Source: Phycisphaerae bacterium (lineage in GTDB: Bacteria > Planctomycetota > Phycisphaerae > UBA1845). From it: DNA of 64,000 nt. The notes under the pieces were generated by a model. That model saw only the letters and a program-made list of their open reading frames with translations. It did not search any database and had not been told where the DNA came from. The DNA lies in NCBI GenBank assembly GCA_029260165.1, contig JAJDDT010000064.1, positions 1 through 64,000 on the forward strand. The letters are read 5' to 3'. A program made the translations under genes and the position numbers. Shown in pieces: positions 27,638-36,573 of the stretch. How positions within the stretch are numbered: position 1 is the first letter of the stretch; every line of letters starts with the position of its first letter.

Positions 27638-28075
27638 CTACGATCGAAACGAGTCAAGAATGTCTGTCGCGCGCTTGATGGCACGCTGGTCGTCGGGTGA
27701 TAACTCCCGCAACCAGTTGACCAGCAGCGTCACGCGTCGTCGTCGCCCTTCGTGCAACTTTTTCCTGCCGGCGGTGGTTGCCTCGATCATCGTGACCCTG
27801 CGATCTTTACGATGTGCGACCTTTTTGACAAGCCTGGCTGACTCGAGATGGTTGACGAGTCGGGTGATGGTGGGTGGTGTGACCTGTTCGGCGATGGCAA
27901 GTTGTCCAAGTGTGAGCGGTCCGCCAAAGACGATGACAGACAGTGCGGAAAGCCTGGGCGCGGTGAGGTTGGCCTGGTCGTCTGCACGTCGCAATCGGCG
28001 CAACAGGTGAATCGCGGACGAATGAAGCCTGTCAGCGAGTTCCAGCGTTTTGTTGTTCTTTCTTGAGCGAATCAA
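27638..28075 (-). CDS. MarR-family transcriptional regulator
   Basis: 145 residues, standard for MarR. Winged helix region LTLGQLAIAEQVTPPTITRL then VNHLESARLVKKVAHRKDRR with the beta-wing DRR, flanked by dimerisation helices. TTG start at 28075 (no better ATG in the first 40 codons). A perfect 8-bp palindrome with a TTGACA element lies about 70-100 bp upstream, most likely its own operator. The downstream Nudix gene is the likely co-regulated target; the ligand is unknown. Confidence 0.9.
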   Translation of the reverse strand: MIRSRKNNKTLELADRLHSSAIHLLRRLRRADDQANLTAPRLSALSVIVFGGPLTLGQLAIAEQVTPPTITRLVNHLESARLVKKVAHRKDRRVTMIEATTAGRKKLHEGRRRRVTLLVNWLRELSPDDQRAIKRATDILDSFRS

Positions 28076-28144
28076 CGGCTTTTTTCCGTTTTAGACGATT
28101 CCGGGAATCCTGGAGGGGTTGACTCATCTCGCACCCTTGTTTAC

Positions 28145-28176
28145 ATTTAGTTAGCAAAACTAAATATCTGTGTCAA
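28145..28176 (-). promoter_or_regulatory. marR promoter and operator palindrome
   Basis: ATTTAGTT (28145-28152), AGCAA, AACTAAAT (28158-28165) is a perfect 8-bp dyad, the size and AT-rich character of MarR binding sites. On the minus strand a consensus -35 TTGACA (28176-28171) is followed 17 bases later by a poor -10 within the right half of the dyad, so a bound dimer would occlude the promoter. The remainder of 28076-28497 holds only a palindrome (28246) and a REP unit (28394). Confidence 0.75.
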
Positions 28177-28245
28177 GGGCTGGAGATGGTTCGGTTTGAA
28201 TGTGGTGCTTCGTTGCTCGCAAGTCGTTGCTTGATGGTTGGGGGG

Positions 28246-28265
28246 CCCATGGCTTTAGCCGTGGG
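28246..28265. repeat. Palindrome CCCATGGCT/AGCCGTGGG
   Basis: CCCATGGCT (28246-28254), TT, AGCCGTGGG (28257-28265) pairs over 9 bp with one T-G wobble. Same arm length and 2-base loop as the element at 21785-21804. No gene overlaps it. Confidence 0.5.
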
Positions 28266-28393
28266 GGAGTCGAATCCGAAACGCAAATCGAGTCCCCCTT
28301 GCGAGCATGGATCGCCTTTGTGCTGGTGATGCATCGAACGGTCTGTCATGAAACGGTAGTGTGACCGGCTCGCCGACATCTTTTGTTTTTCCC

Positions 28394-28417
28394 GTCACCC
28401 ACAAGGGGTGACGCTAC
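28394..28417 (-). repeat. REP-like hairpin with GTAG foot
   Basis: GTCACCC (28394-28400), ACAAG, GGGTGAC (28406-28412), G, CTAC (28414-28417). Identical core to the units at 30698-30721 and near-identical to 14471 and 39266. Confidence 0.8.
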
Positions 28418-28497
28418 AGAAAAATGGCGGCGCGACGGTACGGTAGAATGGTACGGTGGTACCGAATATTTGAAAACGTCGTAGCGGGGAGCAAACC

Positions 28498-29184
28498 ATG
28501 ATCAGTCCGAGCGAACGATTATTTGAGGCGGTGGCGGCGGGGAACGTCGCAGCTGCTGGTGATTTCCTGAAGGACGACCCGAGCCTGGCCGCGTCGCGAA
28601 ACGAACAGGGGGTCTCAATCATCATGTTCGCCTTGTATCACAAACAGTTGGAGATCGCCGAACAATTGATCGGGCATAAGCCTCCCGTTGACGTGTTCGA
28701 GGCGGCAGCGTTGGGAGACGTCGAGAGGCTTCGCCATGTGTTGGATGGCGAGTCTGAGGGGACATCCGCGTATTCAGCCGACGGGTTCACTGCATTGGCG
28801 TTGGCTTGCTATTTTGGTCAGGCTGCCACGCTGAAGATGCTGATCGAGGCTGGTGCGGATGTGAATGCGATCTCGCAGAATGGTGCCAATCTTCGCCCAT
28901 TGCATGGTGCTGTCGCCGGTAGTCACACTGAAGTCGTTTCGATACTGTTGAGTGCCGGAGCGGATCCGAACGTCAGGCAGCGTGGCGGATGGACGCCTTT
29001 GCACGGAGCAGCCAACCATGGTGATACCGAACTGGTTTCCATTCTGTTGAACGCGGGGGTGGAAAAGTCAGCAAAAAGCGACGATGGCAAGACCGCGCAC
29101 GACATGGCTGCCGCGAAGAATCACGCCGACGTACTGGCGCTGCTCAAACCAATTCATGACAGTCACGTCAATCCGAACCTGTAA
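28498..29184 (+). CDS. Ankyrin-repeat protein
   Basis: 228 residues, no signal peptide. At least four ankyrin repeats are visible from about residue 90: GFTALALACYFGQAATLKML, LRPLHGAVAGSHTEVVSILL, GWTPLHGAANHGDTELVSIL, DDGKTAHDMAAAKNHADVLA; an additional degenerate pair occupies the N-terminal part. Typical protein-protein interaction scaffold; the partner cannot be told from context. Downstream 29185-29524 (340 bp) shows no gene or repeat. Confidence 0.88.
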   Translation: MISPSERLFEAVAAGNVAAAGDFLKDDPSLAASRNEQGVSIIMFALYHKQLEIAEQLIGHKPPVDVFEAAALGDVERLRHVLDGESEGTSAYSADGFTALALACYFGQAATLKMLIEAGADVNAISQNGANLRPLHGAVAGSHTEVVSILLSAGADPNVRQRGGWTPLHGAANHGDTELVSILLNAGVEKSAKSDDGKTAHDMAAAKNHADVLALLKPIHDSHVNPNL

Positions 29185-29524
29185 CCGCGGAAGCAGGCAG
29201 GAGGGACCAGGGGCAGGTGTCGGGTTTTCGGGAATTCCTGAGGTGATGTTGTCGACCATTGAGGAACTGGACAAGATTCTTGACGTTTTGCGAGGTTTTT
29301 GGGGGTCGAATGCGGTGCTTTCGGATTTTGAGAATGGGTGATCATGGCGGGATTTGGCGGATTGGGTCGTGGTTGGTTAGAATAAACGTTTCGATCATGG
29401 GGCCATCGGGACGGTGTTGGATCCGCGGATGGCCAACTTGAGAGGTGTTCGCGTTGGCCGTCGGCGGTTTCCCGCCTCACCCGGGGTTGGCGGTTTGGTT
29501 TGGTGAAGATCAGGAGTCACGAAG

Positions 29525-30628
29525 GTGGCTGACGATTTCCTTCCGATCAAGGGTTACGACCACGTTGAGTATTATGTTGGGAACGCACGACAGGCGGCGC
29601 ACTTTTACGACAAGACGTTCGGATTTACGCCTGTTGCAAAGGCGGGCCTGGAGACCGGTGTTCGCGATCGTGCGAGCTATGTGCTTGCACAGGGGAACAT
29701 CAGGCTTGTGCTGACGACAGCGTTGACGCCTGACCATGAGATTACGCGACATTGCGCGCTGCATGGGGACGGTGTGAAGGCGATCGGGCTGCGGGTGGCT
29801 GACGTTGGGAAGTCGATGGCGGCGGTGAAGCAGCGCGGTGCGACGGTTTTGAAACCTGCGACGGCGATGGAGGATGAGCATGGGCAGCTTGTGACCGGTG
29901 AGATTTTGTACGCCGGTGACACGGTTTTTCGGTTTGTCGAGCGCGAGAATTATCGCGGGGCGTTCGCTCCGGGGTATGCGCCACTGGACGTGACGAATTC
30001 GACGAATGCGGAATCGCCCGTGGGGTTGGCGTCGATCGATCACATCGTGACGAATGTTCATCTGGGCAAGATGAACTATTGGGCGCAGTGGTACGAGGAT
30101 GTTCTGGGCTTCAACAATCTGGCGCATTTCACCGACGCGGATATTTCGACCGAATACAGCGCGCTGATGAGCAAGGTGATGGAGAACGGGACGGGCAAGT
30201 GCAAATTCCCGATCAACGAACCGGCTGAGGGCAAGAAGAAGAGCCAGATCGAGGAATACCTGGATTATTATTATGGCCCGGGTGTGCAGCATGTCGCGAT
30301 GACCACGGGCAACATCTATGACACGGTGATGGAGCTTCGCAGTCGGAACATCGACTTTTTGCGCGTACCCGATACCTACTATGAAATGATGCGTAAACGC
30401 GTCGGCGATGTTGGTGAGGACTGGGATCGATTGCAGGAGCTTGGGATCCTGATTGACAAGGATGACGATGGTTATCTGTTGCAGATTTTCACGCAGACCA
30501 CGCAGGATCGTCCGACTCTCTTTTACGAGGTGATCGAGCGACACGGGAGTCGCGGGTTTGGGATTGGAAACTTCAAGGCGTTGTTTGTCAGCATTGAGGA
30601 AGAGCAGGCACGTCGCGGGAATCTGTAG
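29525..30628 (+). CDS. hppD: 4-Hydroxyphenylpyruvate dioxygenase
   Basis: 367 residues, normal length. Converts 4-hydroxyphenylpyruvate to homogentisate in tyrosine degradation. The two VOC-like halves are present; iron ligands are seen as His in IDHIVTNVHLG, His in GPGVQHVAMTT and Glu in LFYEVIERHGS, and the C-terminal GFGIGNFKALFVSIEEEQ is diagnostic. GTG start at 29525 with AGGAG upstream. Followed 166 bp later by homogentisate dioxygenase, with a REP hairpin between. Confidence 0.97.
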   Translation: MADDFLPIKGYDHVEYYVGNARQAAHFYDKTFGFTPVAKAGLETGVRDRASYVLAQGNIRLVLTTALTPDHEITRHCALHGDGVKAIGLRVADVGKSMAAVKQRGATVLKPATAMEDEHGQLVTGEILYAGDTVFRFVERENYRGAFAPGYAPLDVTNSTNAESPVGLASIDHIVTNVHLGKMNYWAQWYEDVLGFNNLAHFTDADISTEYSALMSKVMENGTGKCKFPINEPAEGKKKSQIEEYLDYYYGPGVQHVAMTTGNIYDTVMELRSRNIDFLRVPDTYYEMMRKRVGDVGEDWDRLQELGILIDKDDDGYLLQIFTQTTQDRPTLFYEVIERHGSRGFGIGNFKALFVSIEEEQARRGNL

Positions 30629-30697
30629 GCGGGGGTTGAGCTGGAGGCTGACTGCCTGACGCCGTTGGTTTTTCGATCGTAGGCTGATTGCCTTCTC

Positions 30698-30721
30698 GTC
30701 ACCCACAAGGGGTGACGCTAC
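30698..30721 (-). repeat. REP-like hairpin with GTAG foot
   Basis: GTCACCC (30698-30704), ACAAG, GGGTGAC (30710-30716), G, CTAC (30718-30721), located between hppD and hmgA. It could also influence the stability of a hppD-hmgA transcript. Confidence 0.8.
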
Positions 30722-30794
30722 ATAAAGCGATGGATTACATCAGACTAAAAAAACGAATTGACGGCCTGCGGGTCGATTTTTGGAGTATTGCAAT

Positions 30795-32012
30795 ATGATT
30801 CACTATATGAGACTTGGCGGCGTCCCGCCGAAGCATCATGTAACGCACCGCGAAAATGGTCAGTTGCTGATGGAGCAGTCGATGACGCGTGTGGGTTTTG
30901 ACAGCACCTACACGACGTTGTATTTTCGCACGCCGCCGACGGATGAGTGCATGGTGAAAGGGATGGAGCTGCCGGGGTTTTGTCCGGTAAAACCTATTGA
31001 TGAGCAGTTGTTGCACCGTCGCCATATCAGAACGCAGGATATCAAGCACGAGGGCGATTTTCTCACGGGTCGGCGGACAGTGTTGATGAATGACGATGTG
31101 CAGGTCGGTATTGTGAAGACAGCCAAACCGGCAGGCAACGCGTGGTTCAGCAATGGTGCGGGCGATGAATGCTGGTTTGCGTATGACGGTGGGGGTGTTC
31201 TGGAAAGCGTTTACGGTGTGCTGCCGTTCAAAAAGCATGACTATGTGATTATCCCGAAAGGGACGCCTTATCGGTTGCTTCCGGAGAGCGATCGCGCGAC
31301 GTTTTTGGTGTTCGAGTCGGGAACCTATATCGACGTGCCGAAGCAGTTTCGCAACGAAGCCGGCCAGATCACGATGGACGCGCCGTTTTGTCATCGCGAT
31401 TTTCGGATGCCCACCGAATTACTCAAATTCGACGAAGCCAGGCACGGCAGTGGGCCTTATGATTTGATTGTGAAGTTTGGAAATCGGTTGAGCGTGCATG
31501 AATACCAGCATTTCCCGTGGGATATTGCAGGCTGGGACGGGTTTGCCTATCCCGTGGCGTTCAACATTCACGACTATCAACCGCGGACGGGGGCGATTCA
31601 CCTGCCGCCGACGATTCACATCACGTTTGCCGGTCGCGGGTTTATTATTTGTTCGTTTGTGCCGCGAAAAGTGGATTATTACAAGAATGGCGACGTGCAG
31701 GCGATTCCTTGTCCATATGGTCATGCGAGCGTGGATTGCGATGAGATATTGTATTACGTCGAGGGGAATTTCACGTCGCGGAAGGGGATCGAGTCCGAGT
31801 CGATCAGTTTGCATCCAATGGGCGTGCCTCATGGACCGCATCCGGGGACGTACGAGCGAAGTGTCGGAACGGATCGGACGAACGAGTTGGCCGTCATGTG
31901 CGACACGTTCAAGCCGTTGTTGCTGACCGATTTCGCGGACTCGATTGAGGACAAAGAATATCACTACTCGTGGGTTCGGCGTGAGAATGAGGCGATCGAA
32001 ACGAGTAAGTAG
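30795..32012 (+). CDS. hmgA: Homogentisate 1,2-dioxygenase
   Basis: 405 residues. Ring-opening step after HppD, giving maleylacetoacetate. Cupin-type protein; the start of the family MIHYMRLGGVPPKHHVTHRE, the conserved ECWFAYDGGG and KGTPYRLLP, and C-terminal SLHPMGVPHGPHPGTYERSV, rich in the iron/substrate histidines, are present. It belongs to the shorter bacterial homogentisate dioxygenase-like branch of about 380-410 residues. ATG 30795 has GGAG nine bases upstream. The further pathway gene for fumarylacetoacetase is not in the window. Confidence 0.92.
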   Translation: MIHYMRLGGVPPKHHVTHRENGQLLMEQSMTRVGFDSTYTTLYFRTPPTDECMVKGMELPGFCPVKPIDEQLLHRRHIRTQDIKHEGDFLTGRRTVLMNDDVQVGIVKTAKPAGNAWFSNGAGDECWFAYDGGGVLESVYGVLPFKKHDYVIIPKGTPYRLLPESDRATFLVFESGTYIDVPKQFRNEAGQITMDAPFCHRDFRMPTELLKFDEARHGSGPYDLIVKFGNRLSVHEYQHFPWDIAGWDGFAYPVAFNIHDYQPRTGAIHLPPTIHITFAGRGFIICSFVPRKVDYYKNGDVQAIPCPYGHASVDCDEILYYVEGNFTSRKGIESESISLHPMGVPHGPHPGTYERSVGTDRTNELAVMCDTFKPLLLTDFADSIEDKEYHYSWVRRENEAIETSK

Positions 32013-32030
32013 GCGTTACCAAGGATCCCT

Positions 32031-32054
32031 GTAGGGCAGGTGCTCGCACCTGCC
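32031..32054 (+). repeat. REP-like hairpin, GGCAGGTGC type, left member of an inverted pair
   Basis: GTAG (32031-32034) followed directly by GGCAGGTGC (32035-32043), TC, GCACCTGCC (32046-32054). Inverted with respect to the copy at 32195-32218; the pair encloses 140 bp of C/A-rich sequence with no gene. Confidence 0.85.
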
Positions 32055-32194
32055 GTCACCATGAACCGTGCCCGAAAAACAATCGCCAACCAAATAAGGG
32101 AATCTCTGGCCCCAAAACACCCCGGCTGGACAAACACACAAGTACACGCAAGACCATGAAACCGACCCCGCACAGGCTAACGACCGATAGTAAA

Positions 32195-32218
32195 GGCAGG
32201 TGCGAGCACCTGCCCTAC
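32195..32218 (-). repeat. REP-like hairpin, GGCAGGTGC type, right member
   Basis: GGCAGGTGC (32195-32203), GA, GCACCTGCC (32206-32214), CTAC (32215-32218): the mirror image of 32031-32054. Lies 28 bp upstream of the pncB start codon. Confidence 0.85.
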
Positions 32219-32245
32219 TGCTTGCGCCTTCCGGAAATGATGTAG

Positions 32246-33736
32246 ATGTTATCTCTATCGCAGCTCTATAGGCCTTCGTTGTCCTTGCTGACTGATTTTT
32301 ATCAGTTGACGATGGCGTATGCGTATTTCAAGTGCGGGGTGACGGATCGTGAGGCGGTCTTTCATCTGTCGTATCGGGAGAATCCGTTTGGCGGTGGGTA
32401 CAGTGTTTGCTGTGGATTGCAGTATGTCATCGAGTTTTTGAAGTCGTTTTCGTTTGATGAGGCGGACCTGGAATATCTGGGTGACATCCGTGGTAACGAC
32501 GGTGAGCGGCTGTTTGATCCCGGGTATCTGACGCATTTGAAGGAGTTGGAGTTCAGTTGCGATGTGGACGCGCTGCCCGAAGGGACAGTGGCGTTTCCGC
32601 ACGAGCCTTTGGTGCGTGTGCGAGGTCCTATTTTGCAGTGTCAGATTATCGAATCGGCGTTGTTGAACATCATCAATTTTCAGACGTTGATCGCGACCAA
32701 ATCGGCGCGGGTGTGTCAGGCTGCCCAGGGTGAACCGGTGCTCGAGTTTGGGTTGCGTCGGGCGCAGGGGATCGACGGGTCGTTGGCTGCCAGTCGAGCG
32801 GCGTATGTCGGGGGATGCGAAGCGACGTCGAATGTGCTGGCGGGCAAGCATTTCGGGATACCGGTGAAGGGGACGCACGCGCACAGTTGGGTGATGACGT
32901 TTGAGACGGAGCTGGAATCGTTTGACCAGTATGCGGAGGCGATGCCGAACAACTGTGTTTTTCTGGTGGATACCTATGACACGCTGGAGGGCGTTCGGAA
33001 CGCGGTGATTGTGGGGAAGCGATTGCGCGAGCGTGGTCATGAGATGATGGGGATCCGGCTGGATTCGGGCGACCTGGCCTACCTGTCGATCGAGGCGCGT
33101 CGGATTCTGGACGATGGGGGGTTTCCCGATGCGAAAATCGTAGCCAGCAATGATCTGGATGAGAACATTATCAAGAGTTTGAAGGAGCAAGGGGCGAAAA
33201 TCGCGGTTTGGGGAGTGGGGACGAAGCTGGCGACCGCGTACGATCAGCCTGCGATGGGCGGGGTCTATAAGATGTCAGCCATTCGCAGGAACGGTGGGGA
33301 ATGGGAGTACAAAGTGAAGCTGTCAGAGCAGGCAATCAAAACCTCTACGCCTGGGATTTTGCAGGTCCGGCGGTTTCGCGCGGGTGACGAGAATGTCGGG
33401 GATATGGTTTTTGACGAACGGATCGGCGTAACGGGGGCGGCGACGATTGTGGATCCGATGGACATGACACGTCGCAAGCCGATGCCGGTGGATGCGGAGA
33501 CAGAGGATTTGCTGGTGCCGGTGTTCCGCAGTGGCCAATGTGTTTATGAGATGCCGCCGCTGGTGGATGTGCGTCGCCGGGCAATGGAGGAGTTGTCCCG
33601 GTTTCATTCGGGCGTGAAGCGATTCGTGTATCCGCACGAGTATCCGGTTGGTTTGGAGCAGGGGTTGTTTGACCTGAAGACAATGCTGGTGATGCGGGCG
33701 AGGCGCGTCGGTCAGGATGGGGGCAGCGGGTCGTGA
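32246..33736 (+). CDS. pncB: Nicotinate phosphoribosyltransferase
   Basis: 496 residues. Uses PRPP and ATP to turn nicotinate into NAMN in NAD salvage. Hallmarks: LLTDFYQLTMAYAYFK near the N-terminus, NIINFQTLIATKSARVC, EFGLRRAQG, GTHAHSWVM with the active-site His, and IRLDSGDLAYLS. Length fits the long bacterial PncB type. The start ATG 32246 has no strong Shine-Dalgarno. Overlaps pncA by 4 bp (GTGA), so nicotinamidase and PncB are coupled. Confidence 0.95.
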   Translation: MLSLSQLYRPSLSLLTDFYQLTMAYAYFKCGVTDREAVFHLSYRENPFGGGYSVCCGLQYVIEFLKSFSFDEADLEYLGDIRGNDGERLFDPGYLTHLKELEFSCDVDALPEGTVAFPHEPLVRVRGPILQCQIIESALLNIINFQTLIATKSARVCQAAQGEPVLEFGLRRAQGIDGSLAASRAAYVGGCEATSNVLAGKHFGIPVKGTHAHSWVMTFETELESFDQYAEAMPNNCVFLVDTYDTLEGVRNAVIVGKRLRERGHEMMGIRLDSGDLAYLSIEARRILDDGGFPDAKIVASNDLDENIIKSLKEQGAKIAVWGVGTKLATAYDQPAMGGVYKMSAIRRNGGEWEYKVKLSEQAIKTSTPGILQVRRFRAGDENVGDMVFDERIGVTGAATIVDPMDMTRRKPMPVDAETEDLLVPVFRSGQCVYEMPPLVDVRRRAMEELSRFHSGVKRFVYPHEYPVGLEQGLFDLKTMLVMRARRVGQDGGSGS

Positions 33737-34359
33737 CGAAGGCGTTGATCCTGGTGGATTTGCAGAATGATTTTCTGCCGGGCGGGGCGTTGGCGGTCGG
33801 CGATGGGGATGCGGTCGTTCCGATCGCGAATGCGTTGATGCGTGGCGGGTGTTTTGACTGTGTTGTGGCGACGCAGGACTGGCATCCGGCTGACCACGCG
33901 AGTTTTGCGGTCAATCACGACGGGCGGAGCGTTGGCGACGTGGTTCAGTTGGCAGACGTTGATCAGATTCTGTGGCCTGTGCATTGTGTGCAGGGTTCGG
34001 AGGGTGCGGGGTTTTCAGGTGCATTGGATGTGGGCCGGATCAACGAGATTGTGCGGAAAGGGACGGACGCGCGGGTTGATTCGTACAGTGGGTTTTTCGA
34101 CAACGACAATCGAACAGCAACGGGGTTGTCTGATGTATTACAGCGTCGCGATGTGACGGAAGTGCATGTGATGGGGTTGGCGACGGACTACTGCGTGAAA
34201 TTCACGGTGTTGGATGCGTGCACGCTCGGGTTTGCGACCTTTGTAATTGAGGATGGTTGTCGGGGGGTGGAGTTGTCGGCGGGGGACTGCGCACGGGCGA
34301 TGGAAGAGATGCAGCGTGCAGGTGCGGTGATCGCAACGAGTCAGACCTATCTTTCGTGA
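33733..34359 (+). CDS. pncA: Nicotinamidase
   Basis: 208 residues, typical of PncA. Hydrolyses nicotinamide to nicotinate, the substrate of the upstream pncB product. Catalytic Asp in LILVDLQNDFLPGGALAVGD, metal-site DWHPADHASFA, conserved HCVQGSEGAGF and nucleophile Cys in MGLATDYCVKFTVLDA. GTG start overlapping the pncB stop gives a strict two-gene salvage operon. The Lys of the triad is in RKGTDARVDSYSGFFDN. Confidence 0.96.
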   Translation: MTKALILVDLQNDFLPGGALAVGDGDAVVPIANALMRGGCFDCVVATQDWHPADHASFAVNHDGRSVGDVVQLADVDQILWPVHCVQGSEGAGFSGALDVGRINEIVRKGTDARVDSYSGFFDNDNRTATGLSDVLQRRDVTEVHVMGLATDYCVKFTVLDACTLGFATFVIEDGCRGVELSAGDCARAMEEMQRAGAVIATSQTYLS

Positions 34360-34376
34360 CGCGGATTTTCGGTACG

Positions 34377-36491
34377 TCAGCCCGCTTTCATCGAGCGTTT
34401 TGGGCTGGTTCCGTTTTTCTCCACGATAACACATTGACCTGGTTTGATGGGCGGGTGATCACCGAAAGCGATCGGTTTTCCCCGCCGGTTCATCGCGATC
34501 AGCCCATACTGCAAACCGAGGACATGCTCGAGTGTCGTCGCAACCATATCCGTTCGCCAAATGGAATTGCAGGCGAGGTCCTGGTTTGAACCGGGAATCT
34601 CAATACGGATGAGCCTGGCGCCAGCGGAACGGGCGGAGGCGTGGAGCGGGGTGTCGAAAACGTTGGTATCGACCATGACGTCCGGTTTGACCGCTAGTGT
34701 TCGCCAGTTTCGATCGTCGTGGCGAGTGACGGGTGTGTCGTCGGAGCCTTGTCGGCAGAAGAATCGCCCGCTCGAGAATTTGCCAGCCAATCCGCGAATC
34801 ATGTCTGCTTGTCGATCGAAATCGTCGTCGCGATGGTCGTAGAGCACGCGGAGTCGCTGTGTGTCGGAATCGGTGATGTCGATGATGGTGGACAACTCGC
34901 CGGGGTCGAAATCGCCTTCAAAGACCTGCTCATCGGCCAGTGATTCCTGCCAGCCCGACGGTTGCCACGGATTGCAGAGCGGTATCCAGACCAATCGAAA
35001 TTTCCCGGTGAGTGCGTGGGCGTAGGGGGTTTCGTTGGGTGGATCAAGTCGGACCAGATGCTTGAGGAAGAACATGGTGCCGTAGATACCGGCGAAGTCG
35101 TCGCCGCGAATACCGGTGCGGATGAGGATCGCCTGCCTTCGCATCATGGGCAGACCTATGGTCTCGTCATCCTCGCCGACCTGGATAACCGTGTTTTCGC
35201 GTGTCTTGCCGTGGTGTTTGAAGACGTAGTAACGGGGCGTGAAATCGCGGAGCAGTTCGTGCCATTCCTGCTCGGATTCCAGTGGCGAAACGTATTGGCC
35301 CAGGCCGGTTTGCTCGACGCCGAGAATGTTGAGGAGCAGGTAGACGGCGATGTTCGGCTCGTCAGCGCTGGTGGGCGATTCCGCCATCGGTTCCATGTCG
35401 ATGACGGTGAGTCCACCGCCGGGAATGGATTTGTAGAGACACATGGGCACGTCGGAGGTGGATTCCGAGTCGGTCATGGATTCCAACACCGCGACGAACC
35501 CGTGCTGCCTGAGCAGTTTCGTCAGGGCGGGTCCCTTGCGAAAATGGCGTTGAACCTGGCTACGAGGTTGTTCACCGCGATGCGCGAAGGGGAAGACATC
35601 GTGCAGAGCGAAGCCTCGGGTCATGTAGTCGCCCCACGCGATTTTCGCGCAGAGTGGATCGTCGTCCTGCTCGATGGTGCGGACTTTCAATCCGTCGCCG
35701 ACGATGGCGGTGAAGGCGGATGTTGAAATCACCACAGCCTGTCGCGATGCGAGGTCGAGAAGCGATTTCAACGAGCGAATACCGGTGGGGGGTTTTTCGT
35801 CGGGGAAAATCAGGGCGTCGACGTTGGATTCTTCCGCACGCCAATTCTTTCGATCGGTCGTCGTTGTGAATTTGGGTCCGAAGCGTTTCGACAGAATGCT
35901 CGACAACGGCGCGAAACTGTCATCGTCGCTGCAGATGGCTAGGCGTTTGATCTTGCGTGGTGCGGGAAGGGTGCGCGACGGGGGTGGTAATGCCATGGGG
36001 TGGCATGCCTGATCGGGCTCGATGAGTTCGGTGGCGAAGACGTCGTGGATGGTCATCCGGCCTGTCGCGTCGGACAACCCGACTTCGATGATGATCGCGC
36101 GCGTTCCGGGCGGCGTTTTGAACGAGCCACGAAGGGTTAACACATCGGAGGTACAAAGCGTGCCGGCCAGGCGAACGTGATCGTCCGCAGGCTGGTCATC
36201 AATGACCGGGCGCACCCAGAGGTTGGCGCCGCTGTGTCGATCGGATCCGACAAATGAGGCTGACACGTCCGTTTCAAATCGGTACCAATGCTCGGCTTTG
36301 CAACGCATCTTTTGGGAGAAAAATGCAACGGTGTTTTTGCGGTCGGTTTGAATCGACATACCGGTGTAGGAATCATCTGAAGATTGGCGTTGCCATGTGG
36401 CGTTGTCGCCGCCATGCCATTCCCACGATTGTGGTGCTCGTTTCCCTTTTTGGAATTTCGGGTTTCGAATCCGATTCACATCATCGCTCAA
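34377..36491 (-). CDS. Large protein of unknown function, distantly M14-like
   Basis: 704 residues, no signal peptide. Residues about 1-160 (RNPKFQKGKRAPQSWEWHGG, YRFETDVSASFVG, TPPGTRAIIIEVGLSDATGR) look like a jelly-roll carbohydrate-binding-like domain. The C-terminal half has text reminiscent of M14 carboxypeptidases: AILIRTGIRGDDFAGIYGTM and FRLVWIPLCNPWQPSGWQES, where active enzymes have HxxE and NPDG; here the first metal motif reads IRGDDF, so zinc binding is doubtful. Convergent with pncA. This assignment is tentative. Confidence 0.45.
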   Translation of the reverse strand: MSDDVNRIRNPKFQKGKRAPQSWEWHGGDNATWQRQSSDDSYTGMSIQTDRKNTVAFFSQKMRCKAEHWYRFETDVSASFVGSDRHSGANLWVRPVIDDQPADDHVRLAGTLCTSDVLTLRGSFKTPPGTRAIIIEVGLSDATGRMTIHDVFATELIEPDQACHPMALPPPSRTLPAPRKIKRLAICSDDDSFAPLSSILSKRFGPKFTTTTDRKNWRAEESNVDALIFPDEKPPTGIRSLKSLLDLASRQAVVISTSAFTAIVGDGLKVRTIEQDDDPLCAKIAWGDYMTRGFALHDVFPFAHRGEQPRSQVQRHFRKGPALTKLLRQHGFVAVLESMTDSESTSDVPMCLYKSIPGGGLTVIDMEPMAESPTSADEPNIAVYLLLNILGVEQTGLGQYVSPLESEQEWHELLRDFTPRYYVFKHHGKTRENTVIQVGEDDETIGLPMMRRQAILIRTGIRGDDFAGIYGTMFFLKHLVRLDPPNETPYAHALTGKFRLVWIPLCNPWQPSGWQESLADEQVFEGDFDPGELSTIIDITDSDTQRLRVLYDHRDDDFDRQADMIRGLAGKFSSGRFFCRQGSDDTPVTRHDDRNWRTLAVKPDVMVDTNVFDTPLHASARSAGARLIRIEIPGSNQDLACNSIWRTDMVATTLEHVLGLQYGLIAMNRRGKPIAFGDHPPIKPGQCVIVEKNGTSPKRSMKAG

Positions 36492-36573
36492 GGGTTTTCC
36501 CTTTCAGTTTGAACAGGATCGCTTGAGCGGGCTTTCTACACGCTGGCGGAACCGGATGCAATGCGCAGCGAGG

